A stretch of DNA of 30,398 bases. Origin: a virus. The translations under genes were made by a program, and so were the position numbers. Below, piece by piece: positions 12,478-21,903 of this stretch (its first letter is position 1; the number at the start of each line of letters is the position of its first letter). The notes beneath the pieces were generated by a model, which worked only from the letters and a program-made list of their open reading frames with translations, made no database searches and was not told the origin of the DNA. The stretch covers positions 1 to 30,398 of IMG/VR virus record IMGVR_UViG_3300020191_000050. The stretch is one strand, 5' to 3'.

Positions 12478-14919
12478 ATGCCAGATTTAATATACAATGT
12501 TAAGTTCAAGATAGATAGCTCTTCAGCTAACAGTCTGAAAAATGTTGTAGACGCAAACGCATCTAAGCAGGTAAAAGAGCTTCAAGAGGCTCTTGCTATA
12601 TTACAGCAAAAACTTAATAGCACATCCAATCAAACTAAGGATATAGACAAGGAAACAAAAGATTATATCTCTACAGCTAACAACCAAAAGGCTTTAGTAA
12701 AGTCTTTAAGTTCTGAAATGTCTAAGACAGTTCGTGTCTATGGAGAGAATAGCAAGCAAGCTCAGAATCTTAATGATGTTTTACTAAGAGAAAATCAGAT
12801 ACTTGATAATACGATACTGACACTGGATCAATACGTAAGCAACACCGAGCTTAGTACGGATGCACAAACAGCCCTGTATAATTCTATAGCGTCTGGTAAC
12901 ACTACCATGGTTCAGGCTAAGGCAAGGCTTAATGAGTATAAAAGAGCTATATCTACGTCTGGTGACGCTGTTGGTCAAATGAACACTCAGTTTTCGGCTG
13001 GAAACCAAGCTATATTCTCGTTCAGTGATATGGTTCAGGATTCGGCTCAGTTTCAGTTTGGATTTGCTCAAGGGATGCGAGCCATTGGTAACAACATTGG
13101 TTACACAGCGGAACTTATGGCTGTAATGACTAAAAATGCAAGAGAACAAGGCATGACCTTTGGTCAGGCAATGAAATCATCAATTACTGGTATTAACGCA
13201 TTTATAGTTGGTCTTAACGTTGCTGTTACGGCTGTTACTTGGTTTGGTAAGAATGTAGGAAGAGCTTCAAAAGAAGCAAATGATGCGGTTCTTGATTTCA
13301 TTAACTCTTCAGCTCAGCTACAAGACATAGGCGGTTTTGACTTTCTTGATATAGAAAGCATACGCTTACAAATAAGAGAGTTTGAAAAGCTAAAAAGTGT
13401 AGTAGAAGACAATGACGCTCAGATACTGTCTCTTACGCAGTACGAACATGCTTTAGCTGTCACAGGTTCTTCTTCAGCTAACTTAGCAAGACAAAGCGAT
13501 GCTTCTAAAAAAGCTGTTAAAGATTTTATTAACAGTATAGGAGCTTTAGCTGATGTAAAAATAAAAGTAGTAAACGAAGAGTTAGAGAAGTTAAATGAAG
13601 CACTAAAACTAAAGGAAGGTTTAGCGGAGCTTAATACGTTGGCAACGTATATGGATGGCATAGATGCTTCTACTAAAAAGGTATTATTATTCACCGAGGC
13701 TGGGTTGGATGCTGGTCAATCTTTAGAAGATTTGGCTGATGATCTGAAGTTTGATATTGAGGTCACTAAACTTCTTATGCAGACTAATGATGAGCACATT
13801 GCTACCTATGAATTTTTAGTTCAGCAGTACGATAAAGTTGAGGCTTCAATTAAGTCTAAAACTGATGCGCAGCAAAGAGAGGCTGATGCAATAAAGAAAA
13901 ACGCTGAAGAAGAGTATAAACTTAAATTAGAGATAGCAGAGGGATACGAAAAGCGGAGAAAGATGGTTGAGGCAACCAATCAAGCTATTAAAGAGTTAGC
14001 AGAAGCAGATTACGAAAAGATACAAGCCGAAAAAGCTAAGGAGGCTGGTGATCAGATATTGGATACCTACGAAAAGAGAATGAAAATAGCCAATGATGCT
14101 GGAATTGCTCATTACAAACACTATACAGAGTTCGTGCAAGTAGAACACACTCGGTTACTCATGACGCTATCTGTTAACGGTAAGTTAAAGGATGTTTACG
14201 CAGAGCGCATGGCTATGATGAAGGAAGAGCAAGACATGGCTAAAGAAACCCTTAGCGTTATAGGTAAGTTTACTGTTACCGATGAGCTGGTTGCGCCAAT
14301 GAGGGGATCCATTGCGTTTTTAGAGAAAGAGATTGCTGGTTTAGAAGCTGGGTTTACTAATGTAACTACAGACGCTGCCAGAAAAAGTTTAGCTGCTGTA
14401 ATTAAGGGTAAGCAAGAAGAGCTAGACGCTAAAAAAGCGTTTATGGCAGAAGAGACTAAGGTAACTGAGTTTAATGGTAAGAAAATTGCTAAGACAGCTA
14501 GTTTTATAAGTGACGGTCTATTTGAGAATGAGAAAGCTGAAGCTGTAGCCTCAGCAATAATAAATACTTATAAAGCTGCAACAGTAGCACTTGCTTCTGC
14601 GCCACCTCCATTTGGAGCCATTCTTATGGGTGGAGTTATTGCGTCTGGTATTGCTCAGGTCAAAAAAATAATGAAGACCAAAAAGGGTGATAAAAACATT
14701 GAGTCTGGGTCTACTGGCGGCAGAACAACCTCTGCTTTAGTTCAGGCAAATGAGGTAGAGCGACCTACACAGTCTATTAGCTTTATGCCTAACAAAGCGG
14801 CAGACATGGCTTCGTCTAGTCAACCTTTAAATGTACAAGCAACCGTAGACAGAAAGGGTATAGCCGTATCAGCGTCTAAAGGAAGTAGAGAGATTTCATC
14901 CTCACAAATTAGACCATGA
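12478..14919 (+). CDS. Tape measure protein
   Basis: This encodes an 813-residue protein that sets tail length and is expelled through the tube during DNA injection. The N-terminal 150 residues are coiled-coil-like (VKQ-LQEAL-ILQQKL pattern). A hydrophobic segment lies at about residues 235-258 (AFIVGLNVAVTAVTWFGK), and a second hydrophobic region at about 692-730 (TYKAATVALASAPPPFGAIL, then MGGVIASGIAQVKKI), which is a very typical C-terminal pattern for tape measures. The region between is helical and Lys/Glu-rich. It follows the frameshifted chaperones, as in lambda-like tails. From the usual 1.5 angstrom per residue rule the tail would be roughly 120 nm. Its stop overlaps the next start by 4 nt. 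Confidence 0.9.
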   Translation: MPDLIYNVKFKIDSSSANSLKNVVDANASKQVKELQEALAILQQKLNSTSNQTKDIDKETKDYISTANNQKALVKSLSSEMSKTVRVYGENSKQAQNLNDVLLRENQILDNTILTLDQYVSNTELSTDAQTALYNSIASGNTTMVQAKARLNEYKRAISTSGDAVGQMNTQFSAGNQAIFSFSDMVQDSAQFQFGFAQGMRAIGNNIGYTAELMAVMTKNAREQGMTFGQAMKSSITGINAFIVGLNVAVTAVTWFGKNVGRASKEANDAVLDFINSSAQLQDIGGFDFLDIESIRLQIREFEKLKSVVEDNDAQILSLTQYEHALAVTGSSSANLARQSDASKKAVKDFINSIGALADVKIKVVNEELEKLNEALKLKEGLAELNTLATYMDGIDASTKKVLLFTEAGLDAGQSLEDLADDLKFDIEVTKLLMQTNDEHIATYEFLVQQYDKVEASIKSKTDAQQREADAIKKNAEEEYKLKLEIAEGYEKRRKMVEATNQAIKELAEADYEKIQAEKAKEAGDQILDTYEKRMKIANDAGIAHYKHYTEFVQVEHTRLLMTLSVNGKLKDVYAERMAMMKEEQDMAKETLSVIGKFTVTDELVAPMRGSIAFLEKEIAGLEAGFTNVTTDAARKSLAAVIKGKQEELDAKKAFMAEETKVTEFNGKKIAKTASFISDGLFENEKAEAVASAIINTYKAATVALASAPPPFGAILMGGVIASGIAQVKKIMKTKKGDKNIESGSTGGRTTSALVQANEVERPTQSISFMPNKAADMASSSQPLNVQATVDRKGIAVSASKGSREISSSQIRP

Positions 14920-16160
14920 GTACTTTAAGAGCGAGCACTGGAACTATATCAAGAAGTTTTGGCAACTTTTCTGCACAGATAGAGATGGGCTCTGGAACCC
15001 TTGTAGAAAGAGACATGAGCCTTGCAACTATGCCAACGCTTACTCAAGACTTTGATCTACAAGAAGAGACGGCTGATATTAACGAGATAAAGATAAACTT
15101 ATCCGATATAACCATAAAAATATTTGACGGTCTAAGTGAAGGTGAAAGCCTGTTTAGTTACATAGAGGCACTTGAGTTGTCTGATACTATTCAGATACAA
15201 ATTACTACGCCAGCAGGAACGGATTATTTTATATCCAGCAAAGCGTCTTGTAGATACGATTGGAGGGCTAGAACGGTTGAACTGACTGGTCAAGCGGCTC
15301 TTAGGTTTGATGTTGAGGTTACTGGATATAGTATAGCCGATAAAACATCTAATGATGGATGGGTTGCTCCTTATGACCTTATACAGAAATTTTTATCTAC
15401 ACAGGGAGCATCTCCAACGATAAAGATTATAGGTAGCTATTTTGATAATTATGATGTGACAGATCTAAATTTTGCTCCAATAGATGACCCGAAACTATTA
15501 GTGTTGCCGTCTACGTCTGTAACTACCTATTCACAAGCTAAAACAACCTTCTTGAGACTGTCTGTGATAGAGTCAGCCATGATTGGAACAATGATGGGAT
15601 ACGCTTTTTATGTGCGTAGAAACTTTAACAGCACATCTGATCCAGACCATTACGCATCCATTGCAGGCTCTAACCTAAAGAATTTTGGCGTAGAGTTTAA
15701 CCAAAGAAGTGTAAGAAACATTGACTACGACTTTAGGTTTGAAGATCAAACTGGTCAGCCCGTATACACGTTTAGTGATGTCATAAACTCAGCAGGGTCT
15801 CAAGACTTAGATATAGCTTATATAGCCGCTGGATATAAAACCGTTGAGTATGACACTCCTCTTCAAGAATGGATTGAGGTAGGTGTCACTGCTGATAGCG
15901 CTCTTGAGATAGGAAGCCCAAATGGAATAACAATTATAGGCTCTAACGCAAAGGATAGTTATCATAACGCATTAGGTATAGAGTCTTCTTATAAGGTAGA
16001 CTTTGAGATATTCGGTATACAAACACTCAAGCCTTATGAGTTTATTGAGTTTGCCAATGACATACACCCAACAGTAAACGGAAAAAAAGTACGACCATCT
16101 TACCTTGAATATGACCTTCAGAATGATGTCGTGAAAGGTGAGGGCTACATTATTGGCTAG
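14916..16160 (+). CDS. Tail-tip / distal tail-like structural protein
   Basis: This encodes a 414-residue beta-rich protein directly after the tape measure, in the position of distal tail or hub components. Visible features are alternating polar and hydrophobic strands (IKINLSDITIKIF, TIQIQITTPAGTDYF), a W-R-A-R-T-V-E-L-TG segment at about residues 110-123 and an ending with strands NGKKVRPSYLEYDL. No catalytic motif was found. It probably forms part of the ring that closes the tail end and holds the fibres, but no specific family was recognised. It overlaps both neighbours (ATGA with the tape measure; about 8-23 nt with the next gene, depending on the start used). Confidence 0.55.
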   Translation: MSTLRASTGTISRSFGNFSAQIEMGSGTLVERDMSLATMPTLTQDFDLQEETADINEIKINLSDITIKIFDGLSEGESLFSYIEALELSDTIQIQITTPAGTDYFISSKASCRYDWRARTVELTGQAALRFDVEVTGYSIADKTSNDGWVAPYDLIQKFLSTQGASPTIKIIGSYFDNYDVTDLNFAPIDDPKLLVLPSTSVTTYSQAKTTFLRLSVIESAMIGTMMGYAFYVRRNFNSTSDPDHYASIAGSNLKNFGVEFNQRSVRNIDYDFRFEDQTGQPVYTFSDVINSAGSQDLDIAYIAAGYKTVEYDTPLQEWIEVGVTADSALEIGSPNGITIIGSNAKDSYHNALGIESSYKVDFEIFGIQTLKPYEFIEFANDIHPTVNGKKVRPSYLEYDLQNDVVKGEGYIIG

Positions 16161-16665
16161 GCTTGAACAAATAATAGTTATTACGGATGCTGGCGGTGAA
16201 GAGTATTTAACCGTTCAAAATTACGCTGAGGAAGACGAGTACGAATACTGGGGTTCACCATTCGATGAGGCGGTGAACGGAGCTCTCAGGCAAAATTTGA
16301 AGGGCTCACGTAAAAAGATAGAGTTATCTTACAGGTTGTGTACCGAGCCAGATGTGTACCGATCAATATGCAATAACATTGCAACAGATTTAAGAAACGG
16401 AAGAGAGTTTGTATACATTGGTATTGATAATCAAAGTGTATTTAGAGTAACTTTAGATGATGGTTTTTCTAACAGAGTAGAATATACCAACCAGCATGGT
16501 CTATTTATACCAAAACTTGTATTTAAAAGCACCGAATTAAACGTACAATTAGGATTGATATTCGAGGATTGGAGATACGTTTATGAGGATGTTGAAGAGT
16601 ATAGAGACTATGGATTGATAACAGACAGTGTAACAACATTTATAGATTATGGCTCTATCACGTAA
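16153..16665 (+). CDS. Tail-tip protein, first of two paralogues
   Basis: This encodes a beta-rich protein of 170 residues from TTG 16153, or 175 from GTG 16138. I favour TTG because AGGTGAGG at 16136-16143 gives a ribosome site 9 nt upstream. The segment GSPFDEAVNGALRQNLKGSR matches GSSFDEAVDGSLRHNFRGYR in the next gene, at nearly the same distance from the N-terminus, so the two are tandem paralogues. The rest is made of strands ending in acidic, Tyr-rich sequence (YEDVEEYRDYG). It is probably a tail-tip or baseplate component that links the hub to the fibres. The family is not recognised. Confidence 0.6.
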   Translation: MARLEQIIVITDAGGEEYLTVQNYAEEDEYEYWGSPFDEAVNGALRQNLKGSRKKIELSYRLCTEPDVYRSICNNIATDLRNGREFVYIGIDNQSVFRVTLDDGFSNRVEYTNQHGLFIPKLVFKSTELNVQLGLIFEDWRYVYEDVEEYRDYGLITDSVTTFIDYGSIT

Positions 16666-17131
16666 ATTACATACGATATACATACGTAAAAAGGGTGGCG
16701 GTAACAACTGGTTTTATGCCATCAAAACAAATAACGTGGTTAGTGACATTGGTCAGGTAAACTATGGAAGCTCGTTTGATGAGGCTGTAGACGGATCACT
16801 TAGGCACAACTTTCGTGGATACAGATTAACCGTTACGCTTGACTGGGCTAAACTTAGTGATTCAACGTTCACAGGCAACGTATATTCAAACGCAAGCTCT
16901 CCAGCAGGTCTTCTTAATGACATGAGAAGCTCATTAACAAGTGCTAATCCAGATGATTCCATAGAAATTTCTTTTACTGGTCTTGGAGATTGGATAGGTG
17001 TGGTTCCATCCAATGTGACGTACGCCACAACGTACACAAACCAAGTAGGTAGGGGGTCAGCCTCTTTTACCTTGGTAGGTCAACAACTATTAACGTCTAT
17101 AGATGAATACTTAGAAGCACCAGAGGTATAG
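16649..17131 (+). CDS. Tail-tip protein, second paralogue
   Basis: This encodes a 160-residue beta-rich protein sharing GS-x-FDEAV-x-G-x-LR-x-N-x-x-G (residues 40-56) with the preceding gene. The C-terminal half (TTYTNQVGRGSASFTLVGQQLL) also parallels the VEYTNQHGLFIPKLVF region of its neighbour, where YTNQ-G is shared. It was probably produced by gene duplication. Position between tail tip and the large fibre suggests a fibre attachment role. It starts at ATG 16649, overlapping the previous gene by 17 nt, and ends 7 nt before the fibre gene. No enzymatic motif is seen. Confidence 0.6.
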   Translation: MALSRKLHTIYIRKKGGGNNWFYAIKTNNVVSDIGQVNYGSSFDEAVDGSLRHNFRGYRLTVTLDWAKLSDSTFTGNVYSNASSPAGLLNDMRSSLTSANPDDSIEISFTGLGDWIGVVPSNVTYATTYTNQVGRGSASFTLVGQQLLTSIDEYLEAPEV

Positions 17132-17138
17132 CGAGCGT

Positions 17139-20100
17139 ATGGCAACAGAAGTAAAACGTAGAAGAGGCACAACCGCAGAACACTCCACGTTTACAGGTGC
17201 TCTTGGAGAGGTAACAGTAGATACCACAAAAGACACACTTGTTGTTCATGACAATAGTCAGGTAGGTGGGTTCCCATTACTTCGTGAGGATTTTAGTAAT
17301 GTTCCACAGCTTATAACGTTTTATGAGGCTAATATTGAGACCTTAAACTTTGATACTGCGTACTCTGATACGGGTAACGAGCCTCAAGGTGGTTTGTATT
17401 GGAACGTAGATGAAAAGACCCTTAGCCTTGTTACTAATGGCTCTACCCTTGAGGTTGGTCACAAAACAGAGGTTAATGTAATCAATAATGATCCTTTACA
17501 AGAGACTATAAGTAAAGGTAGCGTAGTTAGTGCGTATGGTTCGCCTGGTGCTTCTGGAAAGATTTCTGTTAAGCTATTTGAAGCTGGCACAGATGACACT
17601 AAGACTATATTAGGTATTCTTGACGAAGACATTGATTATGGGTTTGAGGGTAAAGCCATTGTATTTGGTAAGATACGTAAAATAGATACGGATACGCCAA
17701 ACTGGAGCGCTGGAGACGTTTTATACGCAAGCTCAACGGCTGGTGAACTAACAAATACTCAGCCCACAGCAGGAAACGTAGAGTTACCGATAGCTTATGT
17801 GGTTACGGTACATCCAAACGTTGGTGAAATATTTGTACGGATTACACCTATTGACGAAAACGCTTATCAGGCGTATGACGCTGACCTTAGTGCTATAGCT
17901 GGTCTTGCTAAAGCGGATGGTAACTTCATTGTAGGTAATGGATCTGCTTGGGTGGCAGAGTCAGGTGCTACGGCACGTACTAGCTTAGGTCTTGGTAACG
18001 TTGAAGATACTGCCCTTAGTACGTACACTGGTCAAGGTGGAGCGCTAGATAATCAGTACATTACAAATAATGCTGGATATATTACTCAAACAAATGGTGA
18101 TGATAGATACCTACAGCTTATAGGTGGCACGCTTACTGGTAACTTAGTTATATTTAAAGACAAGCCACACATAGAGTTAAAGGATAACGCTACGAATGAC
18201 CCTGTATCTGGAACGATTGACTTTTTAGAGAACGCTAATTCATGGGGTACTACTGGTTCTTATGGAATGAGAATCCAGTATGACGGTGATGCAAACCAAT
18301 TCGAAATAAGCGGATTAAGCAACGGAACAGAGTATCATCACACAACCATATCAAGAGACGCTGGTAACTATGTAACGTCAGGAACAATGACTGCTGCTAG
18401 TTTTACTAAAGCTAGTAACAGTGGTGGGTTTCTAAAGGCGGATGGTACAGAAGATACATCTACCTATCTGACATCATACACCGAAACAGATACGTTATCA
18501 GACGTTACTGGTCGTGGTGCATCTACCACAGATACTATTACTTTAGACAAGTCTGGCGCATCTACTGGATACGCTTTAGTAGTTTCAGGATCGGCTCAAG
18601 AGAGTATTAGATTTTTACATACAGGTTTAACTATAGAATCTACTGGTACGTTTAACATTGACGCAGGTGCTAGTGATGACCAAGACTTAAACCTAAATGC
18701 TGGTCACATATACCTAAACAACAATACAGATGTTGATGGTAACTTGGGTGTGACTGGTGACGTTACAGGCAGTAACCTATCCATTAGTAACTGGAACACT
18801 GCTTACGGATGGGGTGATCACTCTACTGTTGGTTATTTGACTTCGTTACCTGCTCATAACCATAATAACTTATACTATACAGAACTTGAGATAAACGAGT
18901 TTTTAGACGGTACTAACTCCATAAGTGGTTATAACAAATCTAATTGGGATACTGCTTTTGGGTGGGGTAACCATGCGAGCACTGGATACCTGACATCTTA
19001 CACTGAAACAGACCCAGTATTTACTGCAAGCGCTGCTAGTGGTATTAATAGTGGAGACATTGCTGATTGGGATAGCTCTTATCAAAACAGTTTAACAGGT
19101 GCTTCTTTTGACACCTCAACAGGTATAGTTACTGTTAGCGCTGTTGGTGGTGCGTACAATACAGTATCATTAGACGGTAGATATTACACCGAGACTGAAA
19201 GTGACGGGCGTTACTTACGAAGTAATGCAAGCGATACGACTACGGGCAACATTACTATAAGTAAAGATAACCCTACGCTTACTTTAGTAGAAACAAATAC
19301 TGCGACGGGTAGTTATCCAAGAATTAATTTTGATACGGGGAATAATCAAGGCGTATCTCTTTATCATAATGAATTTGATGGTGAATTACCCGCAGATGGT
19401 TACGGTCTTGTTTTAGACGCTTCGGCAAGCAATGCGCAGTTTCCAAGTACGGGTACTTTATCCTTTAGCGTATTGGGTGAAATGTATACGGGAGGCACTA
19501 CTCTAGCCTCCTTAAATAGGGTGTTCCACGATGGCTACCATCCAAATGCTGATAAACTAACTACAGCTAGAGAAATTACACTTGGCGGTGACCTTACAGG
19601 TTCCGCTTTCTTTGATGGTAGTGCAGATATTACCATATCAGCTCAAGTAAGTAACAATAGCCATACGCATGACGATAGATACTTACAGCTATCAGGTGGT
19701 GGTCTTACTGGCGATTTGGATATGAATGATAACACGATAACAGAAGTAGAAAGTATCATTCTTGCAAACAAAGAGGGCGAGCTTTTTGATACTACGTCAG
19801 GTCGTTTGATGTTTGACGAGAATTTTTATAGCGATACAGAGTATGGCGTTTCAACGGTATGGACTACTAACGGAGGCGGTCTTGTAATTCGTAACGAGGA
19901 TGGTTGGGGTCGTATTCTTTCCGATAAGAATATGGAATACCTTAACGCTTCTTTTGCAAGCGTATCGTCTAGCGGAGCGGTAACGGGAAGTAACTTAAAC
20001 GTTTCTAATTGGGATACAGCATTTGGCTGGGGTAACCACGCTAGTGCTGGGTATCTAACTTCATTTACCGAAACGGATCCTACGGTACCTAGTCACGTTA

Positions 20101-21704
20101 AAAGTATTAGTACGGGCGATATTGCTGATTGGAATGCTTCTTATCAAAACTCCTTGTCAGGAGCCAGCTTTGATACTACCACTGGTATAGTAACAGTGAG
20201 TGCCATTGGTGGTTCTTATAATACCGTTTCTTTAGATGGCAGGTACTATACCGAAACAGAAATAGGTAACTTCTTTGGTGGTACTACTGCAATAACTGGT
20301 TACAATAAAACTAACTGGGATAGTGCTTATAATAATACTGTAGCTAGTGCCTCATTCAACTCTACAAATGGAGTACTTACGCTTACTCAGGTGGATGGCG
20401 GTTTTGTTACCGTAGACTTAGATGGTAGATACTTAACCGCAGAGACTGGAGACATAAGCGAGGTTATAGCAGGCACAGGTTTAAGTGGCGGAGGCTCTAG
20501 TGGTTCTGTTACTCTTGCGTTGGATTTTAGTGAACTATCTAGTAATCCTCCTGTAACCATTGATACTACGGATCAGCTTATATGGTATGAGACTGGATCA
20601 GGTACAGAAAACAGAACAAATATAAACTCGTTTCCGCTATCTAAATTCAATAATGACTCAGGTTTTACCAGCAACATTGGAGACATCACAGGTGTTACAG
20701 CAGGAACAGGATTGTCAGGGGGAGGTACTTCAGGATCTGTAACTCTAAACCATGCAACAACTTCCACATTAGAAGGATCTTATGGAAGCACCGCAGACGG
20801 AACTAAAGTTGATAGTATTACGGTAGACGCATTTGGTCACGTAACCGCCATTACTACAGGAGCTACTGGAGATATTACTGGAGTAACAGCTGGAACAGGT
20901 CTTAGCGGTGGTGGAACGTCAGGAACGGTTACTCTTAATGTTTCTGGATTGAGTGTATCAGAATTTGCAGCGGCATCTATACAGACTGGCGCAGAAACTT
21001 TTGTTGATTCCGATACAGTATTAATGACCGCAGCAGCAGTACAAGACAAGATAGAATCGTATGGATACAGCACAACTGCAGGAGACATTACAGGCGTAAC
21101 CGCTGGATCTGGGATAAGTGGAGGAGGTACTTCAGGAACTGTAACCATTTCTCACGAAGACACCAGCTCTCAGGGATCGGTTAATAACAGTGGCGGAACT
21201 GTAATACAAGACGTGACGTTGGATACATACGGTCACGTTACTGGATTGGTATCATACAACTTAGACGGAAGATATTATACGGAGTCTGAGGCTGATGGTA
21301 GGTTCGTAAACGTTACTGGTGACTCAATGAGTGGTAACTTAACAATAAGTGGCACGCTTTCTGCTACGGTTAAGTCGTTCAATATTGAACACCCAACTCA
21401 AAAAGGCAAGCGTTTAGTGTATGGTGTACTTGAGGGTAACGAACACGCAGTTTTTGTTAGAGGGCGTTCTCAGAGCAAGGTAATAGAGCTTCCAGAAGAA
21501 TGGTCAGGATTGATTGACCCAGAGTCAATAACGGTTCAGTTAACATCCATTGGCAACTCAAAGACCTATCACTATAAAGAATATAAAAACAATAAGATAT
21601 ACATTGGTAGTAGCGGTCTTAATTGGAAGTACGATTACTTCTACATTGTGCATGCTACTCGTATAGATGTAGAACCATTAGAGGTGGTACAAGATGCTAA
21701 TTAA
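17139..21704 (+). CDS. Large repeat tail fibre
   Basis: This encodes a 1521-residue fibre. The N-terminus (EVKRRRGTTAEHSTFTGALG, then EVTVDTTKDTLVVHD) is the phage fibre N-terminal domain that attaches to the tail. The body has several modules: W-x-TA-x-GWG-x-H-x-S-x-GYLTS near residues 550, 607 and 960; SFDTxTGIVTVSAVGG-YNTVSLDGRYYTETE; and four copies of GDI-x-x-V-x-AG-x-G-SGGGxSGxVT (about residues 1100-1340), each likely a beta-prism or triple beta-helix segment. The last about 110 residues (KSFNIEHPTQKGKRLVYGVL onward, with VRGRSQSKVIELPEEW) match a C-terminal domain common to marine phage fibres. It should be trimeric and bind the host surface. Its end overlaps the next small gene by 11 nt. 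Confidence 0.88.
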   Translation: MATEVKRRRGTTAEHSTFTGALGEVTVDTTKDTLVVHDNSQVGGFPLLREDFSNVPQLITFYEANIETLNFDTAYSDTGNEPQGGLYWNVDEKTLSLVTNGSTLEVGHKTEVNVINNDPLQETISKGSVVSAYGSPGASGKISVKLFEAGTDDTKTILGILDEDIDYGFEGKAIVFGKIRKIDTDTPNWSAGDVLYASSTAGELTNTQPTAGNVELPIAYVVTVHPNVGEIFVRITPIDENAYQAYDADLSAIAGLAKADGNFIVGNGSAWVAESGATARTSLGLGNVEDTALSTYTGQGGALDNQYITNNAGYITQTNGDDRYLQLIGGTLTGNLVIFKDKPHIELKDNATNDPVSGTIDFLENANSWGTTGSYGMRIQYDGDANQFEISGLSNGTEYHHTTISRDAGNYVTSGTMTAASFTKASNSGGFLKADGTEDTSTYLTSYTETDTLSDVTGRGASTTDTITLDKSGASTGYALVVSGSAQESIRFLHTGLTIESTGTFNIDAGASDDQDLNLNAGHIYLNNNTDVDGNLGVTGDVTGSNLSISNWNTAYGWGDHSTVGYLTSLPAHNHNNLYYTELEINEFLDGTNSISGYNKSNWDTAFGWGNHASTGYLTSYTETDPVFTASAASGINSGDIADWDSSYQNSLTGASFDTSTGIVTVSAVGGAYNTVSLDGRYYTETESDGRYLRSNASDTTTGNITISKDNPTLTLVETNTATGSYPRINFDTGNNQGVSLYHNEFDGELPADGYGLVLDASASNAQFPSTGTLSFSVLGEMYTGGTTLASLNRVFHDGYHPNADKLTTAREITLGGDLTGSAFFDGSADITISAQVSNNSHTHDDRYLQLSGGGLTGDLDMNDNTITEVESIILANKEGELFDTTSGRLMFDENFYSDTEYGVSTVWTTNGGGLVIRNEDGWGRILSDKNMEYLNASFASVSSSGAVTGSNLNVSNWDTAFGWGNHASAGYLTSFTETDPTVPSHVKSISTGDIADWNASYQNSLSGASFDTTTGIVTVSAIGGSYNTVSLDGRYYTETEIGNFFGGTTAITGYNKTNWDSAYNNTVASASFNSTNGVLTLTQVDGGFVTVDLDGRYLTAETGDISEVIAGTGLSGGGSSGSVTLALDFSELSSNPPVTIDTTDQLIWYETGSGTENRTNINSFPLSKFNNDSGFTSNIGDITGVTAGTGLSGGGTSGSVTLNHATTSTLEGSYGSTADGTKVDSITVDAFGHVTAITTGATGDITGVTAGTGLSGGGTSGTVTLNVSGLSVSEFAAASIQTGAETFVDSDTVLMTAAAVQDKIESYGYSTTAGDITGVTAGSGISGGGTSGTVTISHEDTSSQGSVNNSGGTVIQDVTLDTYGHVTGLVSYNLDGRYYTESEADGRFVNVTGDSMSGNLTISGTLSATVKSFNIEHPTQKGKRLVYGVLEGNEHAVFVRGRSQSKVIELPEEWSGLIDPESITVQLTSIGNSKTYHYKEYKNNKIYIGSSGLNWKYDYFYIVHATRIDVEPLEVVQDAN

Positions 21705-21903
21705 TGTGACGTACAATAAACAGAATGGCGAAATAATTGTGTGTAATGACGTAAAAAACATTATTGTAGAACTTGGTCAATCAAGTATTGAAGATAATAA
21801 TGATACACTATATTTTGAGATTGCTATTGATACCAGCTTTTATGAATTGGCTGGAGAAGAAATAATCGAAGAAGAAATAATAGAAGAAAGCGAGCAAATT
21901 TAA
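21694..21903 (+). CDS. Small acidic protein between fibre genes
   Basis: This is a 69-residue ORF overlapping the end of the large fibre by 11 nt and the start of the beta-helix protein by one base. The first part is a beta-strand pattern (INVTYNKQNGEIIVC), and the end is a strongly acidic repeat (GEEIIEEEIIEESEQI). It could be a fibre assembly partner or a small structural piece. It is not recognised. The tight fit to both neighbours supports it as real. Confidence 0.55.
   Translation: MLINVTYNKQNGEIIVCNDVKNIIVELGQSSIEDNNDTLYFEIAIDTSFYELAGEEIIEEEIIEESEQI

Noticed and set aside
20837-21148. Antisense ORF of 103 residues, and similar ones in the fibre genes
   Set aside because: They mirror the Gly/Thr repeats of the fibres in reverse (Pro/Val-rich sequence) and have no other support.
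17139-21704. CRISPR-like or tandem DNA repeats in the fibre
   Set aside because: The repeats are protein modules with codon-level divergence and irregular spacing, not direct repeats with unique spacers.
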